The notes beneath the pieces were generated by a model. The model ran no database searches. It was not told the origin of the DNA and worked only from the letters and a program-made list of their open reading frames with translations. A DNA stretch of 64,000 nt from Limanda limanda (lineage: Eukaryota; Chordata; Actinopteri; Pleuronectiformes; Pleuronectidae): the NCBI RefSeq assembly GCF_963576545.1, contig NC_083648.1, positions 17,712,436-17,776,435 on the forward strand. Direction: 5' to 3'. Numbering within the stretch: position 1 is the first letter of the stretch; the number at the start of each line of letters is the position of its first letter. This document shows, piece by piece, positions 1 through 11,757 of this stretch. Position numbers and translations under genes: made by a program.

Positions 1-3000
1 TAGCTGAGGTAGTACATCACAAGTCAGTGCATCTTCAAAAGAAATGTGTTGAGTGTCGGAGAGGAGGTGAGAGGTGGTGGGGGGGGGGGGGGTCTTGTTT
101 ACGCTGTAGTTCTTGGCCATACGCCCGTTAAGGCTTATGAAGAGGACCATAAAGATACACTTACACTGCAGGTGCTCCTTCAAAGTGAGACATCCCATAA
201 TACACGTGCTCCAATTACAGCCTTAACTTTTGGTCTGGCTACAGCTGATAAGAGTGAAAAAACATGTGTAAGGGATCGAGTGAATTAACCTGAAAGAGAA
301 TGAAACAGTCAAAGTGAAGCTGAAAGGATAAATCTGATTCACTGAGGAATTACTTTATTTGTGTAATGGTTATTTCTGTAGTTTTGCCCATTTCTATTAC
401 AGGTAATAACAATGTTTCTTTAAAATTTGACCTGGCGTACCTGCATTTATTGTGTGTATCGTAATTGATATAGTTTTGTGAGCTCAATTTGACTTGAAAA
501 AAGACCAAAACACACACAGTGCCGGAGGAAAACCAGAAGAAAGAAATGTCTGCATGTATCTTGGCCTGTTGTTCTTAATGCAGCAATGATGCAGAGCATT
601 GTAGCACATAAGGAGGAGGTTTAGTTGTTGGAGGTTTGGCTTGATTATATGTAAAAGTAAGTATTATAATGACTGCAATATGCACATATGCAGTATGAAT
701 ATGTTTCTAGACAGGTGATGAGGAAGCCAATGACTGGGAAGCATGAATGAATGAATGCAAGATTGATGATTCTCTAACTTTCAAGAAAAACGATATCTGG
801 TAACACTACCTTTACACGATTCAAAATGTTACTAATGCTTAATAAATGTTTAATAAATCATTTATTAATTTCAAAACATATAGATGAGTGATAACTGAGT
901 AGTAACCTATAGATGATTTATCAGAAATTAACTTCTAACCCTATGGGTTGCCAGGTTGCAAAAATCCTCCCTTTCGGAGCTGCCGTGGATGTGGCCAAAA
1001 ACCCATCAACACTTTATTAACATTTACAACAGCCGGAGGTGTCTGTACCATACCTAATCAGATTTGTTTTGGGTACTTTTCACTACATATAATCTGCCAA
1101 TATCTGTACTTTCTACTCAACTAAACTTTTTACAATGCATTGTGTTACATGTTCACGTTGTTTTTTCAAATCTTTTTTTCCTCTATATTTTTTTACTTTT
1201 TAATATTTTTATTTAAAAGCAAGTAGCTACTTTTATTTGCTCAAGTTGGAAAGTTAGAGTGATAATTTTGCTGTTGCATTTGGGTCTATTTGTTTGTACT
1301 TTCACTTACGTAACTTGCCCCACCACTGACAACAACAGGCAGCTGTTTTATTCAGTGCTGCTGGGAGACGATGCCCTCTCAATTTTGCTGCTTACGTTTA
1401 GAAGTTAAAGCAAGTCTAAGTTTTCCTCTGAAAACAGGAAGCTATGACTGACTTGCTAAATTATATTGACGATTATGGCTCGCAATATCTTCCTAAAACA
1501 GCCTTCTAAAGCATACTCAAACATCTCCAGGACTCGTTCTCAGCTGCTCATATGCAACTGGACATACTTGAGTTTCTTAAAGGACGTTTCACCTCTCTCC
1601 TTGAAGTACTCAAGCGTTCTTTTATCACGTCTCTACATCGTGAAACAAAAGCCTCTTCAGAAATTACTTCTGCCTCTAGAACTTGGAGCGTGGGAGGTAT
1701 ACGTCAGTGGTTTTGCAGCTACGTTTTGCTGTGACTCTTCTCTATATTGTAATATACAATGAGGGGCTGCATGCATGCATAATAAAAACCTCTCCATCTG
1801 TGGAGCTGGAAACAAAAGAAGGAACGCCCCAGAAGAGCGAGGTCCATGGGGCCACAGATCCTGATTCATCCACCATAATTGTAAAGTGATGATAAGGAGC
1901 TTATTGCTTCTTGTTATCCTCCAATAGGAACGGTCAAGACAAAGGAGCAGTATACCGGTATGCAAAAAGATTGCCATTATGGTGACACCTCCCCATCCAC
2001 TTAACACCCAGATCAGGTCATCTGTTCTTAATTTGGTCAGCAACACCAATTTGGCCTCCAGCCGGGGGTCTGGGTGCACCGAGGGGTAAATATTGACCCT
2101 TGTTTGTAAGCAAGCCTCTCGTTTAGAGTCTGCAAAATGGCCCGTTTGTGTTCCTGAGTTGTTCAGGTCATCGTATCATGGAGGATGTGTGTCGCCCTCT
2201 CACAGGCTGTCAGAGAGGATCTAACAGACACCTGTTCACTTTAGAGCCGTCGTTTGTCACGACTGACTGAACTCATTGACGAGAAGCAGGGGTAAAAAAA
2301 ACAATGAGAATTATAGTTGAGTAAAAATACGTTTTCCACTGAGACTGAGGATGTTTGTTCTCAGGATCGACACACGTATCCTGACTTATTGATACGGTAA
2401 GATATTTTTAATAATAATATTGGTGACAAAACCCACATAAAGTAACTTGATGTAAAATTAGTTTACATTTTTACTTGAATTCTTGCCCCGGGCACTGTGT
2501 CTCAGATGACCTCCGCTCTTTGTCCGGAGCACCCTGCCCTGCCCTCGACGCCCCCCTCCTCACTGACCAGTCTAAACTCTGTGGGAAACCCCCCAGTGCT
2601 TTGTGTGGTTTTGGACATTGTGTGTCTCACAAGATAATGTCTCCACCCCTCTGTTTCTCTCCTCTCCCATCTGAGGAGCTGCTGTGTGGAGCGTGGTGTC
2701 CGACACTAACTGCCGACTATGCAGGGGCCTGGGATGGGATCTTAGTGGGGGGGTTAAGAGCTGCTTTTCTCTGTGCCCCACAGGACGGCACTCAGACCCT
2801 GCTGCTTCAGATTGCCAGGCCATGAGAGTAATTGGCAGTGATGGAGGGTGACAGGTTGGAAGAGTACTCTATTCAACCTGTGAAACAAAACTGGACAAGC
2901 GCTGGTATTGGTCAAACTTATAATTTTTCAGAAAGACAAATAATGCATCACGTATCACTTTGGTTAAACTGGTACCCATTTAAAAAGGCACCTGGGATTT

Positions 3001-4990
3001 GTTTAAATATAATTAAGGTTATGTATTGCAAAAAAATAAAATAACCTTAGTTCAAAATTTTAAAGGATTTGAAAACTTTTCTCTTTTATTTGATCTTTTA
3101 AATGGTTTAAACCTGAGTTAGCCAGTTGTTGCTACTTGGGGTCAGTGCAACAGGCTGTTAACACAAATGTGTATCGATGGTATGGCTTACATGCAAGTGA
3201 GTAGTTGCTTAATCACACATCCATCACACAAAGAGCAATAATAGCGTTTCAATTGTGTTCAGGATCCTTTTAGCTCTATTTTGGTCCCTACTAACTCATT
3301 AGAAAATACAGTATCCTGCTCTTTACAGGATGCTAATGTTCACCTGCTCTATCTGCTGTTTTGGGCTGAGCAGATCACTGTATATAAAGCTGATATTTTA
3401 TGAGAGACAATCACAACAGTTAGTTTTGCACAACAGCAGAATAATACACCGAAACAACTTGCTAAAAGAAGCTTAAATACTAGAGTGGAGGGGAACTGCA
3501 GAGCAGATTTGAGTACATATTTAGGAGGTGTTGTAAGTGCTTACCCCAACGCAATCAAAACAACATCGAAGACAGCCAAGCTCGTACACTATATTAAATA
3601 ATTGAATCCATGTTTTGTCAAAAAAAATTGTTTTTTAAGTTGTCAAATCTTATTTACTTCCTTTTTCTTGCTGTTCTCAATAACTCATGTGACCAGTTAA
3701 AAACCCAAGCTTCCCACTAAATAAAGAACATACACTTAACGACTTCCATATGTTTTGCTGCTTCTTTCCTAACAACCCTTAATGTTAAATGTCTGTTTTA
3801 CCCCATAGTTTTAGTCAAGTGAGGATTAGCCCCTAACCTAAAGACCATCCTTCCAAACGCTGGAAACAAGACAGCCAGCACTTTTTGTCGTGTGAATTGT
3901 GATGTCATTCAACTCAGACTGAGGACCCAATCGACCCCCTGGCCTTTGACCCTTATTAAGCCAGGGTTAGAGTGCTGTATTCAAGGTGTAGCCATCTGTG
4001 TGCCTTGTTGCGGCACACAGAGGCTTCCCTCCTCCCGTCCGCACCCTCGCTCTTTATCATCCCCGTGGTGATCGGAGGACGACCGGTTGGTCTCTATCCG
4101 TTTTTAAAGCGGTAGATGACAGAGTGGATGGTTCAATTAGACAAACTATGTCTTAAATATATGTGTGTCAAGGCAGTGTTGAATAACAACTAAATATAAA
4201 TACTCAAAATCTACTTTACACATCTACTTTACTATATTCTATCGGGAAATATTGTACTATACTTATCTGAATATCAAGATACCAAATTCATATTAATGAA
4301 AAGCAGTAGAAAGTTATTTTCTAAAAGATCAGATGCCAAGAAAAAACAATTACAGAAAAGGAGAAAAATCAAGTTTCCCATTTAAACCTTTACTGTTGAT
4401 ATGATACAATAGTCATGAGATATTACACGTGTTTAACTGACTGTTTTATCGAGTGCGTCAGATTTTTGGGATCCCCAAACTGAAGAGCACCATAGGTACA
4501 TTACTCACCACATCAGCAATCCTATCTTTTTCGTGTTTTGATCATACACTGACGTCAATTTGCATGATTTAAAAAAAACATTATTAAATGTCTATGTGAG
4601 GAAAGTATTATATTTTTTTGATCTGTAATGTGAACAGATGTTTCAACCTTTTTAACTGCAAAAGATTTGCTCTTTTTTTCTAGAAAAACCGGTGAAGATT
4701 GAATGCTGTCAGTGTTTAACATAAAGATCTTTTGCAGGTTTGCAGATCAGACCCACACCACATTCAAAACCCACGTTGGCAGATGATTGACACATTTCTT
4801 TAAATTCTTTTAGAAGTGACAGGATGTTCCAAAGTAGTGAGTTGAACTTTGAACTTTACCACGAAAGGGTTCATCCACCTCTCTTATCACTCAGCAGCAT
4901 ACATCTCACTGGTTATCAGCTGGTTTGTTTACAGTGTTGACTCTAACAGTCGGTTCATATAATGAGAGTCTTCAAATAAAGAAACAACAG
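1..4990. other. Intergenic stretch, no gene recognised
   Basis: No open frame here resembles a known protein; the longest frames are short and overlap on both strands. A G-only run of 14 bases lies at 79-92. Segments near 1045-1330 and 4160-4310 share the flavour of a dispersed fish repeat (repeated 'tactttctact'-like wording), but they are too diverged to define by eye. Nothing else is identifiable. Confidence 0.6.
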
Positions 4991-5043
4991 ATGCATTAGG
5001 ACAGTATTTTCACACAGAAGATTTAATAAACCAGGATCATGAG

Positions 5044-6603
5044 TCAATCTTCGATCCCTGTGCCATTGCTGCATTCAGAATGTTCATTTTTCAATACATG
5101 CTCCTTTATGTTGCCGTCGTCCTCCTGAAACTGCACCTTCACCGTCATGGGCGAACATTTATCCACTTTACATTTGACGATCATGGCGTCATTGAATGCT
5201 TGGATGGTACAGCTCCTGAAATAAGGCATCTCATCTGCAGACACCCGACACACCAGCTGGTCTCTGTCCACGGAGGCGACCACACGCTGTCTCAAAAAGT
5301 CGGGGCTGTTGCAAAGCACGCTGTCCTGCCTCTGTATGATATTGTTGTTCCTCAGCACCCAGTCGTGCAGGTACCACATGTGGCAGTCACATCTCCAAGG
5401 GTTTCCGTGAAGCCTAACCGTGTGCTCCACGATAAAGAGGTCGAAGAGGCCAGGCGGGAGTGTCTCCAGCTGGTTGTCAGACAAGTAGAGTCGCTGCATG
5501 AGCCACTGGTGGTTGAACAGTTTGGGTTCTAACTTCCTCAGATTGTTCTTGTGGAGGTGGATTGATGTGATACCGGAGAGATTATAGAAGATTAGTTCAG
5601 GCAGCAACGAGAGCTGGTTTTCAGAGAGATCCAGATTCTCCAGCAGTGTGAGATTTCTAAACATGTCCTCAGGAAGGCTGGAGAGCTGGTTAGACGACAA
5701 GACGAGGTCGGTGAGAGATGTCAGACGGCTGAGAGAGGACAGCTCCGTCAGTCTGTTTCCTTTGAGGTTCAGCTCCCTCAAATTTGAGACGTTGAATCCA
5801 AACACCTTCTGACTGAAGGTTGTAAGAAGGTTTCCACGGAGGTTCAGTACATTTAGCTGTGTCAACACGGAGAAGATGTCGTCAGTGAGCTCTGATATCT
5901 TATTCCCTTCCAAGTGAAGCTCTGCCAGCTGGGAAATATTCAGGAATGTGTCACTTGTAAGATTGCTAATTAGGTTGTTGTTAACTTTCAGGATCTCCAG
6001 GCGGGTGAGACCAAAAAATGTTTCTCTTTTCACCTCTTCAAGTTTATTCTGTGACAAGTCCAGGACGAGGAGGTTGTTGAGGTTCAGGAAAAGAAACATG
6101 GGCAGATGGGATATGATGTTTCCCTTCATCTGCAGAGTTGCTATCTGTCTCAGGGAGTCAAACATGCCGGGGAGCACCGTCTTCAATCTGTTGAAGTTGA
6201 GCAGCAGTTTCGTCAAGTTTTTCTGCCGGGAAAAAGTCCCCATAAATAAATTCTCCAGCCAGGGGTTTCCACTGATCTCCAGCTCCTGCAGCTGAGTCAG
6301 ATTCTCGAAAGCCTGAGCGTGAATGCTCCGCAGTGCGTTGTTCAAGAAGACCAGCTCGGTGAGTTGGGGGCTCTCCTTTAAAGTGTGAGGGAGCAGGTAT
6401 GCCACAGCTGATGTCATTACAATAAATTCCTTGACCTGCTTGGACATGTCCTTGGGCAAAGATGTCATCCGTTCGTCTGCGCACAGAACCTGGAGCGGAG
6501 TGAAACACTGGCACCTGTATGGACATGAGGTCTGTGACTCCGTGTTGCTTTTGGGACAGAGAAGCAGCATCAGGAGCAGAGTCAGAGACAAGGGTTTGTC
6601 CAT
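5044..6603 (-). CDS. cpn2: Carboxypeptidase N subunit 2-like secreted leucine-rich repeat protein
   Basis: Encodes 519 residues from the ATG at 6603. CPN2 is the glycosylated regulatory subunit that stabilises the catalytic subunit of plasma carboxypeptidase N, which trims C-terminal Lys/Arg from kinins and anaphylatoxins; that role here is inferred from the family. Seen in the sequence: a hydrophobic signal peptide (about residues 1-22, run of Leu), a cysteine-rich LRR N-cap (CPYRCQCF), about 12-13 LRRs of the LxxLxLxxNxL type, an LRR C-cap (NPWRCDCHMWYLHDW) and a C-terminal cysteine-containing tail that resembles the CPN2 tail. Several N-glycosylation sequons (NLT, NIS, NVS) are visible. 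The frame extends 18 nt further upstream to another ATG, but a good 3' splice site (tttgtgtttccag, read on the minus strand, ending at 6610) lies between the two, so the inner ATG is preferred. Length is close to human CPN2 (545). GP5- or LRG-like proteins are the alternative, but the text of the N-terminal LRRs and tail is nearest CPN2. Confidence 0.8.
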   Translation of the reverse strand: MDKPLSLTLLLMLLLCPKSNTESQTSCPYRCQCFTPLQVLCADERMTSLPKDMSKQVKEFIVMTSAVAYLLPHTLKESPQLTELVFLNNALRSIHAQAFENLTQLQELEISGNPWLENLFMGTFSRQKNLTKLLLNFNRLKTVLPGMFDSLRQIATLQMKGNIISHLPMFLFLNLNNLLVLDLSQNKLEEVKRETFFGLTRLEILKVNNNLISNLTSDTFLNISQLAELHLEGNKISELTDDIFSVLTQLNVLNLRGNLLTTFSQKVFGFNVSNLRELNLKGNRLTELSSLSRLTSLTDLVLSSNQLSSLPEDMFRNLTLLENLDLSENQLSLLPELIFYNLSGITSIHLHKNNLRKLEPKLFNHQWLMQRLYLSDNQLETLPPGLFDLFIVEHTVRLHGNPWRCDCHMWYLHDWVLRNNNIIQRQDSVLCNSPDFLRQRVVASVDRDQLVCRVSADEMPYFRSCTIQAFNDAMIVKCKVDKCSPMTVKVQFQEDDGNIKEHVLKNEHSECSNGTGIED

Positions 6604-6742
6604 TTTCCACTGGAAACACAAAGACAGCTTGAATGAATTTACAGGGAAGCAAAGATGTTGTTTCTTTGCATCATCTGCATGCTGTATAAAGCTGACAGTA
6701 ATGAGTTATGCTCATTTCTATACATAAAGTAGCATAACATAC

Positions 6743-6960
6743 CTGTGTGTTTTCAGGAGCATGCAGCCCTGAATCAGATCTCCTCGTGGATCCCCGGGGG
6801 CGCACTAACACAAAGTGCAAACGTCAACAAGCCAGAGTGAGGCAAGACAAAACCTTTGGTCAGTTTCCAGATCGGCCACTGTCTCATCTGCAAACACAAC
6901 GTAGACGAAAGTGCAAATCATGGAATCTGTTTCACAGAGAAGAATAGTACAGAGGTTGTT
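6743..6960 (-). other. cpn2: Probable 5' non-coding exon of the cpn2-like gene
   Basis: On the minus strand a consensus donor (ACACACAG followed by gtatgt) has its last exon base at 6743. It pairs with the acceptor ending at 6610, giving a 133-bp intron (6610-6742) just before the start codon. The upstream limit of the exon (about 6900-6960) is a guess, and no clear TATA box was seen. A transcript is needed to confirm the splice. Confidence 0.4.
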
Positions 6961-7235
6961 TTTTTGCTCCTGTAAAATACAACATGTGGGAGAAAGCTGT
7001 CGATTTTTTGTATTTTTTTATTTAATCAAGTCCATCAGGGTTGAGTGACTGTTTGCCAAAAACAAAACAAATAGATCCAAGAGTCAAATGGGAAAAGTAG
7101 ATCAGTCATTCTAGTGATTAGTTCCACGTATTTTACTTATTCAACCTTTATATATCTTATTGATTTAATGTTTTTTTGAGGTACAAACAACAGCAGTGTA
7201 GAGTAATTAACTCAGTCACATAAAAAAAACCTAGT

Positions 7236-7480
7236 ATATCAGTAGAGGTCATACCTCCGCCAAGGCTTAACAGCCGTCCTATGAAACCACATTTACCTCC
7301 AAATTTTTTATTTGGATCTGCACCAAATTTCACACACTCATAAACATCAGTCCCCCTTTTTATCATTGAGATCCATGAATTATTATCTGAGAAATCAATA
7401 AGAATGTTTAAAAACACTGCATCTTCCCTTACCGGATCCCTTCACTACATTTTGTGGTAATCCAACCAGTATTTTTTATG
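7236..7480. repeat. Dispersed repeat copy (cctccgccaagg family)
   Basis: The phrase 'acctccgccaaggc', followed further on by 'atttggatctgcaccaaatt', recurs in recognisable but diverged form near 44795-44940, and pieces appear near 9711-9800 and 32318-32870. The recurrence within one window marks it as an interspersed element. Its family cannot be assigned from sequence alone; it has the look of a non-autonomous DNA element common in fish. Confidence 0.5.
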
Positions 7481-7767
7481 TAATCCAGACAAACAAAGTA
7501 ATGCAGGCAAAAACTCATTCACAAAAATCAGTATTTCATTATAATTGAAATGATCCAAACAATCATACACAGATCAGCACAAAGACATTGGACCCATGAA
7601 GCATGAAGAAGGGAATTTGGAGTTTTAAAAGATTTACAAGAGCCTGTGTAATGATCCATATATAGAAATAAGTTAAACAGACCATATATTTTGCCTTCGA
7701 GGTGCAGGACAAAAGGAAACAGCCACACAATGTTGGCCTCTTGCTTTTTAAAGCCGGTAGGAGGTTT

Positions 7768-7784
7768 GGGGGGGGGGGGGGGGG
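7768..7784. repeat. Poly-G run (17 bases)
   Basis: An uninterrupted G run about 270 bp upstream of the claudin start codon. Similar runs occur at 79-92 and 13220-13235. Length in such runs is unreliable in sequencing. Confidence 0.85.
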
Positions 7785-8054
7785 TAGCTTTACACCCTGC
7801 TGGGGAACATTACATCCACTAGGTGTCGCCCTGCCCCTCCTTATCTCAATCAGAGGATGCCAGCATTCCTGGATTCTTGCTCACCTCCAGTTTATTCCCT
7901 GAGGATGCACAGGTAGACTCCATTGTCCAGGACAACATCCACCACCCAGAACCTCCTGGAACTACTTGCAGGGAGTTTAGTCGTTTTTTTTAGTCTTAAC
8001 AGAACCAGAGGAGGTTTGACTTTTCTTTTACTTTACCATCTCTGAAGTAAAGCG

Positions 8055-10377
8055 ATGGCCAACCCAGGGATACAGCTCCTCGGCTTCACACTGGCCTTCC
8101 TGGGCTTCATTGGCTGCATAGCATCCACAGTCATGGTGGAGTGGAAAGCTTCGTCCTATGCAGGAGACAACATCATCACGGCTCAGGCCATGTACGAGGG
8201 CCTGTGGAAGACCTGTGTTTCTCAGAGCACGGGTCAGATTCAGTGCAAAGTCTATGACTCTCTTCTCCAGCTACCAGGTAACATTGTTTTAGATCATGTC
8301 TTCATTACACTGTTAATAGATTCCCTTATGAAAACAACAACTTAACAAATATGTGGCAAATAATGACATCTACCAATTATAATTTTCCTCTTTTACAAGG
8401 ATATGGTTATGGGAAGGAAATGAGCCATAATTAACCATGAATGATCTGTTATTCTAACAATGTTGGATTCGTTTTTAATGGCAAATTCATGGAATTAAAA
8501 TTATAAATGTATTAAATGTTTAGACTTTTGTAAGAATCGCCTGTTTAACGTGAAAAACAAACAAAATCTCTCTGGTCATTCAAACCTCTCTACAGAACCC
8601 TTTTCTCTCCATGTTCGACCTGGTGCGTGCACAGACATGTCAGTCAAATACCAGCAGCTGCAGCCTGATTCCAAAGATTCTATTCCCACTGAAATCCATT
8701 CAACAGGAATAGAAACTGTTCCATTTCAAATGTAAACAATACCTGTGTAGATAGATGTTTGAGTTCTATTCAATAAAAGACCAGTGATATCAGCGTCATC
8801 AGAAGAAACTGATGTTGAAGGAATGAGAACACCTCGGCTGGATGAGACTCATGTTGTTGGCGTTCCCGCCCGTTTTGTCTCAGATGAGAACAAGAGGATG
8901 TTCTAGGAGATTCATGTTTAACTGGATGTGTTGTGTCCTTGTCTCCAGGGATTATTCAGGGCGCTCGAGGCCTGATGTTGTCCTCTATCTTGCTTTGCTT
9001 TATTGCAATCATGGTGGCGGTGGTGGGCATGAAGTGCACCACCTGCATGGCTGAAGAGCCGGCGCAGAAGGACAAGGTGGCGCTGACTGGCGGGATCGTC
9101 TTCATCATTTCTGGTCAGAATCTGTTCTTTTGACACACACATGCACACACACCCTGGACAATACACACACTCATACCTGAGATGTCGGCTTATCTCTTGT
9201 CCTTTTGCAGTAAATCTCAAACAGGATTATACTTGTCATGAATATGTGTTTTTTTTTCCTGTTTTTTATCCTTTAAAATGCAATAACATGACGTTTCTCT
9301 TCTCGCTGGTTCTCCAGGTCTGCTTGCTCTGGTTGGAACATCCTGGTATGGGCACAGAATAGCACAGGAATTTTACAACCCATTTACTCCCACTAATTCA
9401 AGGTGAGTTTCTCTGGAAAATAAATCAAGTATGACTGAGGGTTTGTGGAATGACGCAGGGAACTGACACGGACTCACATCTTATGTCTTGCCGTTGTTCT
9501 CCTGCCAGGCCAAGTTTTCATGTGGTTTATCATGCTATAGTTTGAGATTTGGGGAAATAGTAAAACAGCAAGAGTTCCCTTGAATTCAATCAAGCTGGAC
9601 CACATTTCACACATTGTTCCCTGAATGTTCCCATAATGTGAATTCTTTCCTGGGAAGTCAGTGAAAGTGTAAATCTCAAAATGTTAAAGAAAGAAAAACT
9701 GAATCCTGAATCCGCCCCCAGATCTGGATTTGCACCAACATTTTAAGGATCTTATTGAATCCATTCCCCATTATTTAGGATAACGTTTTTTTGTAATCCT
9801 GCTTAAAAACAAACCAACCAACAATCAAATAGACTCAGGTAAAAACATCCCCCTGTGAAGCTGTGACCTGCAGCCTGTTGGTATAATATGTAAAACCACA
9901 ACATGTCATGACTTGATTTGTACACTTTGGTTGTGGGCAAAGCCAGGCAAGCTATTTCTATCTCTTTTCAGTCCTTATGTTAAGCTAAGTTAATACCTAA
10001 TGACCACATAGCTTTATATTTAGTGTACTGACATAGAAAAAGCAAATAAGAACATTTCATACAACGTTATTTTGATTATTGATCGTTTTTCTGTACACAG
10101 ATATATGACATATGTTTATATTTATGAAGTTCACTTTAGGATAATGATGTAAACTATGGTAAATCTTTTCCATGTTCACCTAACTACATAAAATAATGTG
10201 TGTGTCATCCACAGGTATGAATTTGGAAGTGCTCTGTATGTGGGATGGGGAGCGGCAAGTCTCGTCCTCATAGGAGGCTCCTTCCTCTGCTGCGGCTGCC
10301 CAGCCAAAGACTCAGGGAAGTCTCCACGCTACCCAGCGTCCAACTCTGGCGGACCGGCGGGCAGGGATTACGTGTAG
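8055..10377 (+). CDS. cldn1: Claudin-1, tight-junction membrane protein (4 exons)
   Basis: Coding exons 8055-8277, 8949-9113, 9318-9402 and 10215-10377 join to 636 nt, giving 211 residues, the same length as human claudin-1. All introns are GT-AG, and the splice phases (1, 1, 2) place introns where I recall them in vertebrate CLDN1. Claudins are four-pass membrane proteins that polymerise into tight-junction strands and set paracellular permeability. Visible: TM1 (about 8-28); the first extracellular loop signature W30, GLW 49-51, C54 and C64; R81 at the start of TM2; the SWYG stretch of TM3; the second loop with [10 protein letters not shown]4 (about 160-185); a CC pair for palmitoylation; and a terminal DYV PDZ ligand for ZO proteins. 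The N-terminal stretch with SYAGDNI and AQAMYEGLW is nearly that of claudin-1. Claudin-7 or -19 are less likely by sequence. Head to head with the cpn2-like gene. Confidence 0.93.
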
Positions 10378-10856
10378 AGGGGATATCCCTCACTTCATCC
10401 TCCGCTCATGGAGGAGTGATACACAGCATGTGTGTTCGCAGCTGTTGAAAGGGTTGTTTGTTCATAGTTGCTGGGGAAATAAAGGGTTTGGTTTTCGTCC
10501 ATTTGAGAATCCACACATAGTAAAGACAGATTGTTGTAAAAGAAATGTTCTGACACTTTCACATGTGAACAATGAATCCTTAGTAGAAATGACCGCAACA
10601 ATAAATTATATATCTTAAATGTTAACTGAAATTTAATTGTAAACCAAGTACAAGGCAATTTGTAAACATTTGTTTTAAGTGTTTTTTGCATTATAATAAT
10701 TTTTTAAATTTAAATATTCCAAAAAGTATAACTTTGCCCTCAAAACACATGTCAGGGGTCTGTACAGTCTTTGTAGCTAATAACCACTTTAGTTAGATTT
10801 GTATTACTTTGCTTTCTTTTGATGCTTCTTTAATATTTTATCACATTTGAAATAAA
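10378..10856 (+). other. cldn1: cldn1 3'UTR with candidate polyadenylation signals
   Basis: AT-rich DNA following the stop codon. AATAAA occurs at 10600-10605 and again at 10851-10856. Either could end the transcript; which is used cannot be decided here. Confidence 0.6.
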
Positions 10857-11092
10857 ATCTTTTTTACTCTAATATGATGACAATGGTTTTATATAAGGTT
10901 TTTCTTTTATTGTCTGTCACACACACTTGTACAAAGTAATGAAATATATAGATAAATTTAAAATAACAGCATTAAACATAAAGGTTTTATTCATTAGGTT
11001 CCTCGTAGCTATAGCACTGCAGCAGCTATTCTTCAAGGGGTCCAACGGCTTTAGAATTGACTTAGATACAAATTAACATTACAAAATAAACA

Positions 11093-11093
<1 letters not shown>

Positions 11094-11157
<64 letters not shown>

Positions 11158-11158
11158 A

Positions 11159-11193
<35 letters not shown>
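11094..11193. repeat. (CA)n microsatellite, two blocks
   Basis: A pure CA run at 11094-11156, a short interruption (catctctct), then a second CA run at 11166-11193. Confidence 0.97.
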
Positions 11194-11197
<4 letters not shown>

Positions 11198-11199
11198 AA

Positions 11200-11345
11200 G
11201 TGGCTGTGGCTCAGGAAATAGGGAGGGCCGTCCACCAGATGGTTGATTGTACGATCCCTGGCTGCTCAACAGCAAACCGAACCCCAGGTTGCCCCTGAAG
11301 CTGTGTTACAGTGTGTGATTGAACATATAAATACAGTACATTAGG
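11200..11345 (+). mobile_element. tRNA-derived SINE copy, degraded
   Basis: Contains 'ggctcaggaaatag..', a B-box-like 'gtacgatccctgg' and a tail ending '..ataaatacagtac..tccattta'. It aligns by eye with the copies at 36889-37060 and 43990-44235, which share the order: A-box-like region, 'ccaccagatggtt'-like phrase, B box, 'accccaa' and a tail of the 'tataaatacaaaccattta' kind. Confidence 0.6.
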
Positions 11346-11698
11346 TCCATTTACACACACAGCACAACAGCAATAACAGCAACAACAATAGAGACAAGCG
11401 CCTAACAATACAACATTCAAGAACAATACTTCAATTAAGGAGCGTATCCATAAGTGTTGGAAATCAACAACATAATGTGTTGGACGATTCTGACCAAGCA
11501 ACCGACCTGACAGATACCCATGAGCAACAGGATTCCTTGTTTAAACTTCCCTGTGTCTACACATTGATATGTTCATGAAAACAATGAAGGGAAACAGGAA
11601 CAAGAAGCTTGGATACAGGGAAGTGATGGCAGGAGGTGGCCAGTGTGAGACCTGACATCTGTAAGGGTCAGCCTATGTGAACGCAAGTGTGGACAAGC

Positions 11699-11749
<51 letters not shown>

Positions 11750-11757
11750 GGTGGGTG
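11699..11757. repeat. (AT)n-(GT)n-(GGGT)n microsatellite
   Basis: A short AT block leads into a GT run to about 11740 and then GGGT repeats to about 11757. Confidence 0.95.

Noticed and set aside
2475..2825. Open frame of 116 residues in a GC-richer patch
   Set aside because: An equally long frame on the other strand and no resemblance to known proteins; likely chance.
7815..7828. CTCF-like CCACTAGGTGTCGC upstream of cldn1, and ccaccagaggtc at about 29230
   Set aside because: Each has one mismatch to the core and stands alone; too weak to list as a feature by eye.
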